From NCBI GenBank assembly GCA_016927755.1, contig JAFGLZ010000151.1, positions 1 through 64,000 on the forward strand: a stretch of DNA of 64,000 nucleotides. The letters run 5' to 3'. Under the pieces are notes generated by a model. It was not told the origin of the DNA and did no database searches. It saw only the letters and a program-made list of their open reading frames with translations. The stretch comes from Phycisphaerae bacterium. Lineage in GTDB: Bacteria; Planctomycetota; Phycisphaerae; UBA1845; JAFGLZ01. Every line of letters begins with the position of its first letter. Within the stretch, counting starts at the first letter, position 1. A program made the position numbers and the translations under genes. Shown piece after piece: positions 10,901 to 18,437 of this stretch.

Positions 10901-13375
10901 AAGCACCCGGTAGCGATCAATCATGTGGACAAGGGGGGCGATGGATTTCAGATCCGGCGGCTGGCCAAGGGGGCAGCGTCTCTGGCTAGTGCCGCGGCGG
11001 AGCTCGAAGCCGCCGGCAAGCGGATTACCGATGCGGGGCAGCTCGCCCGCAAACGGGCCAAGGACCACCAGGCGGCGTTGGCGACCTGGGCGGCTGAAGA
11101 GGCCAATGGCGTGGCGGCCACTCAGGCGTACGATGCCGAAATGGCCCGTCGGGCCGAGACGGCGAGGTTGTGGCGTTTGGCCGAGACGAAGCGGAAAGGC
11201 GAGCTTGCCCAATGGTACGCTCGCCGGCACGCGGCTCAGAAGACGTCTGCGTCACAGCCGAGCAGTCGACCAGTTCGCTCTGCGACGCGAGCAGCCACGT
11301 CATCCCCCGCGCCTCCTGATGCGCTCGTGACGCCGCTGCCGGAGCCGAAGTTCCAGGCGATACCCAGGCCATCGACTACGCCGCCGGCCAAGCCCAAGCT
11401 CCAAGGCCCTGTCTGGTCTGAGGGGGATCTGAAGTCGGCTGATGCGTTGGCGGACAATGCCTATCGATTGAGCCAGCGGATGAAGGCGCTCGAAGTCCGA
11501 ACGTCTCAGGCGAGCGACCGGACGAAGCAACTCCAGGACCAGAGTGTGGCTCTGGACAAGAGCGCTCAAGAACAGGGCCGGGCCCTGGTAGGGCAGCAGC
11601 AGGCGGTGCAGAAGGAGGCCATTGAGGTCGCGCGCCAGGCTGCGAGAGCCGAGCCGCTGCTTAAGGAATTCGCCGACTCGAAGGGGCCCGCCGGCGTCAT
11701 GGCGGCGGCTGTGCAGGGGATCAAGCAGCACGACCTTCCCGGGGTGATCAAGACGCAGACGGTCGCGGCAGGACGGCTTGAGGATCTCTCGAAGGCGTTG
11801 CGGGCGCGAGCAGCGCAGGCTCAGGCCGCGGCGGCGGAGGTAAGGAAAGAGGTCGTCCGGCTGCAGGCGCGCGCGGCCGCCCATCAGACCCTCGCGAGCA
11901 GGTCGGTGCAAGTTCGTGATCAGCAGAACGAGCTTCGCAAGCAAGTCACCGCACTGACCAGGCGGCTGGCGCCGCTGGGGGCGGATCTTCGGGACAAGAT
12001 CGCCGCGGATGTGCTCCGGCGACAGCAGGAGTTGGCGAAGGAGGCAGCCGGGCTCTCGGACGAGTTGGCCACGCCGCAGCACGCCGATGGGTTTGAGATG
12101 CCGGCCCGTCCCGATTCGGATGCCCAGTCCGCGGCGATGGAGGCGAGACAGGCCGGCGAGGCCCTGGCCGGGCTGGGCTCGATCGCGACGGTGAGTTCGG
12201 CGGGTCCCGGGAAGCCGGAGAACTCGCCTCGCATTACGGAGGTCCGGGGGCATCAGGAGAAGGCCTCGCGTCAGTTGGATCGCCTAGTGCAACGCCTGCA
12301 GGAGCCCGTGGAAGAAGATCCCACTCGGTGGGAGCAGCAGGCGATCGAACGGCATATGCGAATCCTCCAAGCGGAGCGAGCGTCGGACCTGGCGGAACGG
12401 CAACGCCGGCTGGCGCGTGAACTCCTGTCGCTCGCCTCTGGGGCTCCGATGCGGGCCGTGGGGATGGAGCAAGAGGCGTTGGCGGCCAAGACGCGGGGCT
12501 ATGGCCAAGCCGCGGAGTTCCTTGCCGAACAGATCGACATGATGGGGCCGAGTCTGGCATCGCTCAAGCCGAAGCTAATCGAGTCGGCCAGGAAGGCGTC
12601 GGAGTTGCTGGAGAAAGCGGCGCCGGCCGCGATGAAGACGGCCGCAATGCAGCTTGAGCAGGGGGTGGCGTCCCAGGCCGTCGGGCCGATGACGGAGGCT
12701 GGGAGAGCGGTTTCGGACGCCCACAAGCTGCTGGGCTCGCTCCAAGCCCAAGTGGCCAAGGCAGCGGGCAAGTCGACGGCAACCGCTCCTTCGACGGAGG
12801 AGCGGAACCGGAGACTCACCGAGTCGCTTCTAGACCAGTATGAGGCATTGCAGCGGATGTTGCAGGCGCAACAAGAGGCCACGGAAGGCGTCACTGATCC
12901 GACGGAAGCCGCGGCGCGAGCGATGCGCGAGAAGCTCGCCGCCCGTGCTGCTCAGGCGGCGGCAAGCGCCAATGTCGCGCGGATGCAGGCTAGCGCACGA
13001 GAATTCATGGAGGCCGCATGGCAGGCCGCCGGGCAGGAGAACATCGACCCGACGGGCGCGGTCGTGATGCCTGGATTACCGACGGGGCAGGGCAACTGGC
13101 GAGTGGTCGTTCCGGACAGCAGGATCCTCGACTTCGAGATGATCGGGCTATCCCGAAGCGATTGGTCACGGCTGCCAGGGACGTTACGTGAAGAGGTCAT
13201 TCAGACAGCGGAAGATAAGGCGCCGCCCGGCTATCGTGAGATCATCAAACGGTACTTCAAGGTCATCAGCCAGCGGGCCGGCAGCGGTTGGGACAGGCCG
13301 CTGATCGGGGAGCCCTCAGAGCAGCCCCGCCGGCAGGATCCAAAGAGCGTCGGTGATCCGAGTCGGCAGAAGTAG
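7907..13375 (+). CDS. Giant DUF4175-like membrane-anchored coiled-coil protein
   Basis: This 1822-residue protein starts at GTG 7907. Three hydrophobic helices lie in the first 190 residues (around 27-52, 65-90 and 166-183), as in DUF4175 proteins. They are followed by Ig-like beta domains to about residue 525. The rest, over 1200 residues, is almost entirely Ala/Gln/Glu/Lys-rich predicted coiled coil with short Pro/Ser/Thr-rich breaks near 700-740 and 1100-1170. The last 110 residues are globular (around DSRILDFEMIGLSRSDWSRL). It closes the MoxR operon. The likely role is structural, reaching from the inner membrane into the periplasm; this is inference from architecture. It is one of the longest proteins expected in this genome context. 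Confidence 0.75.
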   Translation: MTPLGRDSLVPEEIQRKLSGVLWRARLVWLVRGLAVLSGTLAASVLAAIAADHFLMGYVERYVILYEWPVRLAVTSFILVVGIVVAVVFVARPLLRGFSDAGIALSIEQGHPELEERLSSTVELLASDDPEVVRGSNEMLRLLTEQARTGARALSLRGMIRWRRTGRYWAVTGVVLLVGAAIGLRWPEPFQRSLKRLFLANLGRVGETKVAVLGEGDRVVPESEPVMIRAEVKGRSPQSVWLLVRDEVNHLQTLEMASMASQSGIHTCTILATHGTWHYQIRAGDSHTKWYDLKAVPRPDVTGVAATIRPPPYSGKEIRRIGQLSESVKVLRHSEVALTIRTNAPVAHAMLEFDRGESVQLRPVAEDDTEYTASLTAYEDVSFRVLLADKHQLENLAPARFRLRVIRDQPPSVSILQPGRRVTLKATDKLPVRFLARDDMAVKKAELLVTTGATDPVVVPIDLPDREDLRIEGETVVDLGRIDLTGLKHVTYRVRVADSLPSTLDNGPQTALSAEHEIVVDAGAQTFKMQVLKSVRREFAAALEEITKQLTSAKKQTDALKGDAAKELRFDVEQVKQTEAIREDLRRAEKLTADVGEMTAYTDYRLLGQRLANDIGQKHIAAAEHLFAQVSLLRREHEERRDRLGRASFEIQRAMEGIAELAKQFDDVALYQETAQALADAAAKQAELADRIQRLTEGDVEPGEGRNLPMPTSSASLAAASESGKSLAAFGGRPVTSATAQATSAPSATDGLETLTKEQQELIKATQEMISLHPELGRTAVEVPRDQSKTLLEQLAELRKRQEQLLGLAKEQQARDGAEGQREALAKAQDSLAQQLDQLTREQSELLQDAGAQPPDEQRAKSAAAKVRDERLDEAAGLMSQVFNELDRLARAAEARAKVLAKGLPDPKPDEQKSRLLGELAEQARRLAERQRELATVVQRTHQDRLTRQSKAAEAAGQLDRLIGELKQSLGEISKERDKFLDEIKKHGGLRSSLAEVVKHPVAINHVDKGGDGFQIRRLAKGAASLASAAAELEAAGKRITDAGQLARKRAKDHQAALATWAAEEANGVAATQAYDAEMARRAETARLWRLAETKRKGELAQWYARRHAAQKTSASQPSSRPVRSATRAATSSPAPPDALVTPLPEPKFQAIPRPSTTPPAKPKLQGPVWSEGDLKSADALADNAYRLSQRMKALEVRTSQASDRTKQLQDQSVALDKSAQEQGRALVGQQQAVQKEAIEVARQAARAEPLLKEFADSKGPAGVMAAAVQGIKQHDLPGVIKTQTVAAGRLEDLSKALRARAAQAQAAAAEVRKEVVRLQARAAAHQTLASRSVQVRDQQNELRKQVTALTRRLAPLGADLRDKIAADVLRRQQELAKEAAGLSDELATPQHADGFEMPARPDSDAQSAAMEARQAGEALAGLGSIATVSSAGPGKPENSPRITEVRGHQEKASRQLDRLVQRLQEPVEEDPTRWEQQAIERHMRILQAERASDLAERQRRLARELLSLASGAPMRAVGMEQEALAAKTRGYGQAAEFLAEQIDMMGPSLASLKPKLIESARKASELLEKAAPAAMKTAAMQLEQGVASQAVGPMTEAGRAVSDAHKLLGSLQAQVAKAAGKSTATAPSTEERNRRLTESLLDQYEALQRMLQAQQEATEGVTDPTEAAARAMREKLAARAAQAAASANVARMQASAREFMEAAWQAAGQENIDPTGAVVMPGLPTGQGNWRVVVPDSRILDFEMIGLSRSDWSRLPGTLREEVIQTAEDKAPPGYREIIKRYFKVISQRAGSGWDRPLIGEPSEQPRRQDPKSVGDPSRQK

Positions 13376-13460
13376 TGGCTGAGCCTTGCCAGGCTGGGAG
13401 CTAGCGGCTAAACAGCTTGGATCGTCGATGGATGATCGAGAGGTCTGTAGGAGCAACAGG

Positions 13461-14429
13461 ATGAGAATGAGGACGTTGATGTTGGCGGGGTTGACCGGTC
13501 TGGCAGGATTGGCTTCGCTGGCGAGTGCGGCGGAACCCATGTATCCCAAGCTGAAATGGGATGTGGGCATCCGGGATGTTTACCTCGGCGGGTTGAAGAA
13601 GCCCGACGTCTGGACGGCGGCCAAGGCGATCGGGGTTCGTCGGCTCGAGTGCGTCGTGGATAAGGAGCTAAGTTGCCCGGGGCTATTCGAGGGCGGCGAG
13701 CAGCCTTACCGCATCGACACGCCGGAGAGCCGCTCCAAGCTGATGAAGGCCCTGAAGGACCACGACATGTCCATCAGTTGCCTCTGCGCCGTGATCAGTG
13801 CTCCGGACGCCGACCACGTGAAATGGATTACCCGCGTGGTCGAGGCGTGCAGCGAGATGAAGGTTCCGGTCGTCATGATGCCGCTGGGGTACGGCGGCAA
13901 ATCCGATGAGGCCTATATCGCAGAGTCGGTCGGGTTTCTAAATGATCTGGTCGCGGTCGCCAAGCGGACAGGCGTGCAGCTCACGATCGAGAACCTCGGG
14001 CGGTATCTGAATCGCGAGGAGATCGTGGTGCCGATCATGAAGGGCGTGCCCACGGACCAGGTCGGCTTGGCCAATGACATCTGCAACATGTACTGGTACG
14101 GGCATCCTATCGACAAGCTGTACGATCTGGCCAAGGCCGTTGCGCCGTACGTTCGCTACGTCCACGTCAAGAACATCAAGTACCCCGAGGACAAGAAGAA
14201 CGTGCAGCGTAAGCCCGGCTGGGAGTACGGCAAGTACGCCGAGCCCGTTCGAACGGGGGACATCGACTTCGCGAGGATTCTCCGGATCTACTCGGACGCG
14301 GGGTTCAAGGGGGACGTGACGATCGAGGATGACAGCAAGGGCAAGTTCGACGCCAAGGGGCAAGAGCGTGTGTTCTCAGAGGATGTGAAATTGCTCCGCG
14401 AGATCATCGCGAAGATGACGCCGATGTAG
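13461..14429 (+). CDS. Secreted sugar phosphate isomerase/epimerase-like TIM barrel
   Basis: A 322-residue protein of the AP-endonuclease-2/xylose-isomerase-like TIM-barrel superfamily. A signal peptide is visible (MRMRTLMLAGLTGLAGLA, cleavage after ASAA around residue 21). Family features include VVMMPLGYGG, QLTIENLGRY (metal-ligand Glu on a beta strand), YVHVKN and a late VTIEDD strand. I chose ATG 13461 because TAGGAG at 13448-13453 is seven bases upstream and the signal peptide begins there; the frame is open upstream to 13386. Planctomycetes carry many exported members near Gfo/Idh/MocA oxidoreductases, as here, where one is convergent. The substrate is probably a sugar or inositol derivative, not determinable from sequence. 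Confidence 0.85.
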   Translation: MRMRTLMLAGLTGLAGLASLASAAEPMYPKLKWDVGIRDVYLGGLKKPDVWTAAKAIGVRRLECVVDKELSCPGLFEGGEQPYRIDTPESRSKLMKALKDHDMSISCLCAVISAPDADHVKWITRVVEACSEMKVPVVMMPLGYGGKSDEAYIAESVGFLNDLVAVAKRTGVQLTIENLGRYLNREEIVVPIMKGVPTDQVGLANDICNMYWYGHPIDKLYDLAKAVAPYVRYVHVKNIKYPEDKKNVQRKPGWEYGKYAEPVRTGDIDFARILRIYSDAGFKGDVTIEDDSKGKFDAKGQERVFSEDVKLLREIIAKMTPM

Positions 14430-14476
14430 CGGGGGCGGATGTCGTAGACTCGGAATTGGTCAGGGGATTCATCTAC

Positions 14477-14514
14477 AAAGGGTGACCCATCGCTGGGGCG
14501 AGGGGTGACCCTTT
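14477..14514. terminator. Bidirectional hairpin between convergent genes
   Basis: A 12-base-pair stem with one mismatch, arms 14477-14488 and 14503-14514 and a 14-base loop, lies between the stops of the isomerase and the oxidoreductase. The downstream side continues CTTCT, only weakly T-rich, and the other strand has few T residues. Position favours a shared terminator. Confidence 0.55.
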
Positions 14515-14554
14515 CTTCTGATCACGATGGCAGAGTCCGTCCGTCCGTGTCCGA

Positions 14555-16195
14555 TCACGCGTTTTCGTACGGGACGGGCAGCGGCTTGCCCTTGGCGCTG
14601 GACGTCTCAGCGAGGCTGAGGACGGCGATGACCCGGCGGGCGGATTCCGGTGTGACCTCCAGCGGCTCTCCGAGGATCAGGTGATCGGCCAGGGCGCGGT
14701 AGTAGCCATGCCAATCGCCTTGGACGTAGGGGACGGTGCTCTCGATCCGGCGCCCATCGTCCTGCATCTGGACGAGCTTGATGGTGTCGTTCTCGCCCAT
14801 GGTGATGCCGCCCTTGGTACCGAGGATCCGCCACTTGGCCTTGGGGATCGACGCGATGCTCGACTGCTCGAACGTCGCCAATAGACCACCTTCGAAGCAG
14901 ATGGCCGTCCAACAATGGTCCTCGTTCGTGACGTGGTGCCACACCCGCTTCGGCGGAAAGAAGCCGTAGACGCTTTGGATCTTGCGGGGCGCGAGATTCA
15001 GTATCCAGTCGATGAAGTGGGCGCCCCAGTCGTAGAATGCCCCGCCGCTTATGACCTTGTTGCTTCTCCACCAGTCGCCGGGGTACCCGTAGCTCCCGGC
15101 GTTGGCTTCGATCTGATAGACCTCGCCGATCGCCCCTCCGTCGACGAGTCCCTTGATGGTCAGGTAGTCGGCGTCGCGCCGCCGGTTGTGGAAGACCGTG
15201 CAGACCGTGCGGGCCTTTCTGGCCGCGTTGATCATGTCGGTGGCCTCCCTGATGGTCAGGCAAAAGGGCTTCTCGCAGACGACGTGCTTTCCGGCCTTGC
15301 TGCATTGGATCGCCAGCGGGGCATGCGTGTTGTGCGGCGTGACGAGAACGCAGAGCTCGACCTCGTCGTCGGCCAGGAGTTTGTCCATGTGGTTGTACGT
15401 CTTGACGCCGGGGAAATCGTCTTCGGCGATCTCGAGCCGCGATTCGTCCGCGTCGCACACGGCGGAGACGTGCATGCCGTCGCACCCGGAGATCGAGTCG
15501 GCATGCAGCTTGCCCATGTTGAACGCGCCGCCGTATCCGACGATCGCGCAACTGATCGACCGCTCGAAGACCTCTGTCTCGCCGGTCGCCCACCGGAGCT
15601 GGCGGACCACCTGGGACTGGAACGCGAGATTGTTGAAGGCCCGTTCGTCATGCCCCAGCGCCAGGTACCCGACTCGTCCTTCGCCCTGCGTGCGGGTATA
15701 GGCCATCGGGTGGGCGACGTTCTGCCAGTAGGCCTGCAGGTAAGGCTCGAAATCGGAGTGTTTCTTCAGGATGTAGAGCTCATCGGTGATCCGGAACTTC
15801 TGCACGCGTGCGGCCAAGGGGTGGTTGGCGTCACTGACTGTGACATCGAAGGGGACGACTGCCCCGTGCCCGATGAATTGGCTGCCGATCAACTTCATGT
15901 ACGCTGCGTTCTTCGTGAAGGAGTCACTGGCGCAGTGGATGCCGACGAGCCCGCCGCCCTTCTCGACGAAACCAACGATGCCCCTCTCCTGCCTGGGGGT
16001 CAGGTCGCCGCCCTGTGTGTAGACGACGAGCGCCGCGTAGCGGCTTCGAGGCAGGGAGGTCAGGGCATTCCTGTCGGTCGTAGTGGTCACGTCGAACCGC
16101 CCCGTGGCCGTGAGGAAGCTGGCCAGAATGTCTCCACAGGCCTCAAAGGGATGGTATCCCCCGCCGAGCAGTACAAGCACCTTCTTGCGCGCCAT
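14555..16195 (-). CDS. ThuA domain fused to Gfo/Idh/MocA oxidoreductase
   Basis: A 546-residue two-domain protein. Residues 1 to about 205 form a ThuA/GATase1-like domain (KVLVLLGGGYHPFEACGDI at the start, GIHCASD around 105). Residues from about 212 form an NAD(P)-binding Rossmann fold (AIVGYGGAFNMGKLHADSI) and a Gfo/Idh/MocA catalytic domain with the conserved EKPF motif (CEKPFCLT) near residue 310 and GAHFIDW near 390. Such oxidoreductases act on sugars or inositols; ThuA proteins are associated with trehalose and 3-keto-glycoside pathways. The fusion suggests both steps act on one glycoside. No signal peptide is seen, so it is cytoplasmic. It is convergent with the isomerase gene. Confidence 0.88.
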   Translation of the reverse strand: MARKKVLVLLGGGYHPFEACGDILASFLTATGRFDVTTTTDRNALTSLPRSRYAALVVYTQGGDLTPRQERGIVGFVEKGGGLVGIHCASDSFTKNAAYMKLIGSQFIGHGAVVPFDVTVSDANHPLAARVQKFRITDELYILKKHSDFEPYLQAYWQNVAHPMAYTRTQGEGRVGYLALGHDERAFNNLAFQSQVVRQLRWATGETEVFERSISCAIVGYGGAFNMGKLHADSISGCDGMHVSAVCDADESRLEIAEDDFPGVKTYNHMDKLLADDEVELCVLVTPHNTHAPLAIQCSKAGKHVVCEKPFCLTIREATDMINAARKARTVCTVFHNRRRDADYLTIKGLVDGGAIGEVYQIEANAGSYGYPGDWWRSNKVISGGAFYDWGAHFIDWILNLAPRKIQSVYGFFPPKRVWHHVTNEDHCWTAICFEGGLLATFEQSSIASIPKAKWRILGTKGGITMGENDTIKLVQMQDDGRRIESTVPYVQGDWHGYYRALADHLILGEPLEVTPESARRVIAVLSLAETSSAKGKPLPVPYENA

Positions 16196-16369
16196 TGACT
16201 GTGCTCCAAAGCGTCAAACCCATGTTGCGATTCGGCCGCCGAGCGGAACGTCTCGGATTGCGGAAGCCCCGTTGCAGACCCACACGGGCGCCGGCCAAGT
16301 GCGGTAATAGTAGGCCAGTTCGGGCCGGCTCGCCAGTGGGGATTCCGCTGAGGAGAGGAGCAGGCCAGC

Positions 16370-17761
16370 TCACGTCACGTGTTGGTGGCCGAAGGTCGTC
16401 GCGCCGTCCGAGCTGCCGCGAAAGACCTCGGGAGTGAGGCCGGACTGCTCCTGATAGGCGTTGGCGATTTCGTCGATCGCGGCATGATTCCGCTCTGTAT
16501 CGTCCATGAGGATCACGACGGTGCCACCGGCCCCGCCACCACTGACCTTGGCGCCGTAGAATCCGTGGGATTGTCCTCGCTCCCGAACGAGAGTCGTGAG
16601 TCGATCGGTTTCGATGGCGCCCAGGCCGCATCGCTGGCCGTAGCTCCAGTGCGACGCGTACATCAGCAACCCGGCCTCGGCCACGGGCTGCCGTTGGCCG
16701 GTACGGCAAGCCCGTGCCAGGTGGCTGGCGAACTGATGAACGCGACGGTTCTCGTAGATGTGGTGTTCGGTTCGCGAACGGACTTTGTAGATGGCATTCG
16801 GGTCGATTTCGGTCACCGGGTCGATCGTGTTCCCGTATCGGCGGAGAAACTCGTCCCCGCGGATCTTCGTGGGCAGGCGGTCGCGGAACCGTTCGACATA
16901 TTCCTCCGGCTGAACGTTGGCCAAGTAGCCCCGCGTCGGATCTGGACCGGCGTTATGGGGCTGGAGGAGGTTTAGAATGATGCGATGACCCATGAATGCG
17001 GCCACGCGAGCCATGGCGTACTTGGTGCCGCTGACCTGGTGCTTGACGCCGGAGTTGATGCCGACGGTCGTGACGCCCTCGGGTAGTGGCAGGGGCTCCT
17101 GCAGTTCGTGGGGCTGGCACTGCAACTGAAGCAGGGCGTTCCGTCTGCCGAGGAGGCTTGTGACTTGGTCCATGATTCCGCAGGGGGCGCCGACGACTCG
17201 GTTCTCCGTCTTCTGGCAGATTCGGGCCGCGTCGAGGGGCGTTAGGTCGAGCTGGTACAGGCCAGCAATCGCCTGATACGTGGCCACCTCGAGGGCAGCG
17301 GACGAGCCGATCCCAGCTCTGGGCGTGGCGTCGGAGTCGAAGACAATGGTGGCGCCGCCGCCGAAGTGCGGGATCGCGCTCTCCTCGAGCAGGACGTAGA
17401 ATACGCCGGCGACATACTTGGCCCAGGATGCCCCGGACGCATCGAACCGGTGGGAGAACCGCCTAGCGGAAACAAGACGACCGGCCTCCTCGTAGAGCCA
17501 GGAGAGGGTCCAGCGGCATTCCGCATGTTCCCCAGGACGTTCCCAGGCCAGTGAATGGATGACGACCTCCTGATCGTCCCGGGCCTGTATGGCCATGACC
17601 ACCGCTCGCTGCAGCGGCATTTCGAGCACGAGGGAACCGGTGTAGTCCGCGATTCCGCCCATCACGTCGAGCCGAGCGGGCGCGCGAACGACCAGGATGG
17701 GACGACCGGGGTCAAACCAGTCGTTTCCGGGGCGCCGTATCTGCTGCAAGAAGCCATCCAT
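16370..17761 (-). CDS. GHMP kinase, L-arabinokinase/galactokinase-like
   Basis: A 463-residue GHMP-family sugar kinase. The N-terminal sugar-recognition motif reads RAPARLDVMGGIADYTGS (residues 26-43), which is much closer to the kinase half of plant L-arabinokinase than to classical galactokinase. The ATP-binding GHMP motif PRAGIGSSAAL is at 147-157, and VVGAPCGIMDQ follows near residue 195. The third motif KVSGGGAGGTVV is near the C-terminus. It would phosphorylate the anomeric hydroxyl of a sugar with ATP in the cytoplasm. ATG 17761 is chosen because homology begins there; the frame is open to 17986 but that stretch is Arg/Pro-rich and overlaps the neighbouring gene. Substrate assignment is inference. 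Confidence 0.85.
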   Translation of the reverse strand: MDGFLQQIRRPGNDWFDPGRPILVVRAPARLDVMGGIADYTGSLVLEMPLQRAVVMAIQARDDQEVVIHSLAWERPGEHAECRWTLSWLYEEAGRLVSARRFSHRFDASGASWAKYVAGVFYVLLEESAIPHFGGGATIVFDSDATPRAGIGSSAALEVATYQAIAGLYQLDLTPLDAARICQKTENRVVGAPCGIMDQVTSLLGRRNALLQLQCQPHELQEPLPLPEGVTTVGINSGVKHQVSGTKYAMARVAAFMGHRIILNLLQPHNAGPDPTRGYLANVQPEEYVERFRDRLPTKIRGDEFLRRYGNTIDPVTEIDPNAIYKVRSRTEHHIYENRRVHQFASHLARACRTGQRQPVAEAGLLMYASHWSYGQRCGLGAIETDRLTTLVRERGQSHGFYGAKVSGGGAGGTVVILMDDTERNHAAIDEIANAYQEQSGLTPEVFRGSSDGATTFGHQHVT

Positions 17762-17823
17762 CTGTGGTAACCGTAAGGCACGAGCCAGAGAGGAGGAAGT
17801 GGCCAGACGGCTCTGGGACGACG

Positions 17824-18219
17824 TTAGCTCGAGACTTCGCGGAGGACGTGGTCGGCCACGAAGATCGGCGTTTCCATCGCCACGCCGAGGGCGATGGCGT
17901 CCGACGGACGCGCGTCGACCTCGACCAACTCGCCGTCGAGGCGGATGATGAGTTGGGCGTAGAACGTACCCTCGCGAAGGTCGCACACGACGATCCGCTC
18001 GAGGTCACCGTGAAGGGCTTCGATGACGCTGGCCATCAGATCATGCGTCAGAGGACGCATATGCCTGATGCCCTTGAGCCGATGGTCGATGGCCCATGCC
18101 TCGTAGCTGCCGATAACGATCGGGAATTGCCGCTGGCCATCCCGCTCCTTCAGCACGATCACCTGTTGGTCGCTGGATTCAGAGATAATGATCCGAGCTA
18201 AGTCCACTTGGACTTCCAT
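17824..18219 (-). CDS. Bifunctional nuclease (BFN/DUF151) domain protein
   Basis: A 131-residue single-domain protein of the DUF151/BFN family. Visible conserved blocks are the opening VQVDLARIII, the central FPIVIGSYEAWAI, and the C-terminal VDARPSDAIALGVAMETPIF with its invariant RPSDAIALA-like core. Some members have DNase and RNase activity; others are uncharacterised. ATG 18219 follows a GAGAGGG ribosome binding site. It lies on the minus strand just upstream of the GHMP kinase (62-base gap) and could be co-transcribed, though the two have no obvious functional link. Confidence 0.9.
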   Translation of the reverse strand: MEVQVDLARIIISESSDQQVIVLKERDGQRQFPIVIGSYEAWAIDHRLKGIRHMRPLTHDLMASVIEALHGDLERIVVCDLREGTFYAQLIIRLDGELVEVDARPSDAIALGVAMETPIFVADHVLREVSS

Positions 18220-18437
18220 GGGACCCTCTCTTCCTGTTCACCCCAAAGCTATCGGCGCCCCGCAGGGGTGTCAAGACGATCGTAGACGGTACGATCACCG
18301 GCGTTCATGCCAGGCGAACAGGTCGGCCCTTGCGGCGATGGTTTCGGAGTGTCCCGTCTCGTGGCGGACCACCCTACAGCATCGTCATCGGGGGGGCCGC
18401 CCGCGGAGGCCGATTCCTGCCAGAGATGGGCGGGAGG

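Noticed and set aside
14915..16198. 427-codon plus-strand frame opposite the ThuA fusion
   Set aside because: Exact antisense of a gene with clear ThuA and Gfo/Idh/MocA motifs.
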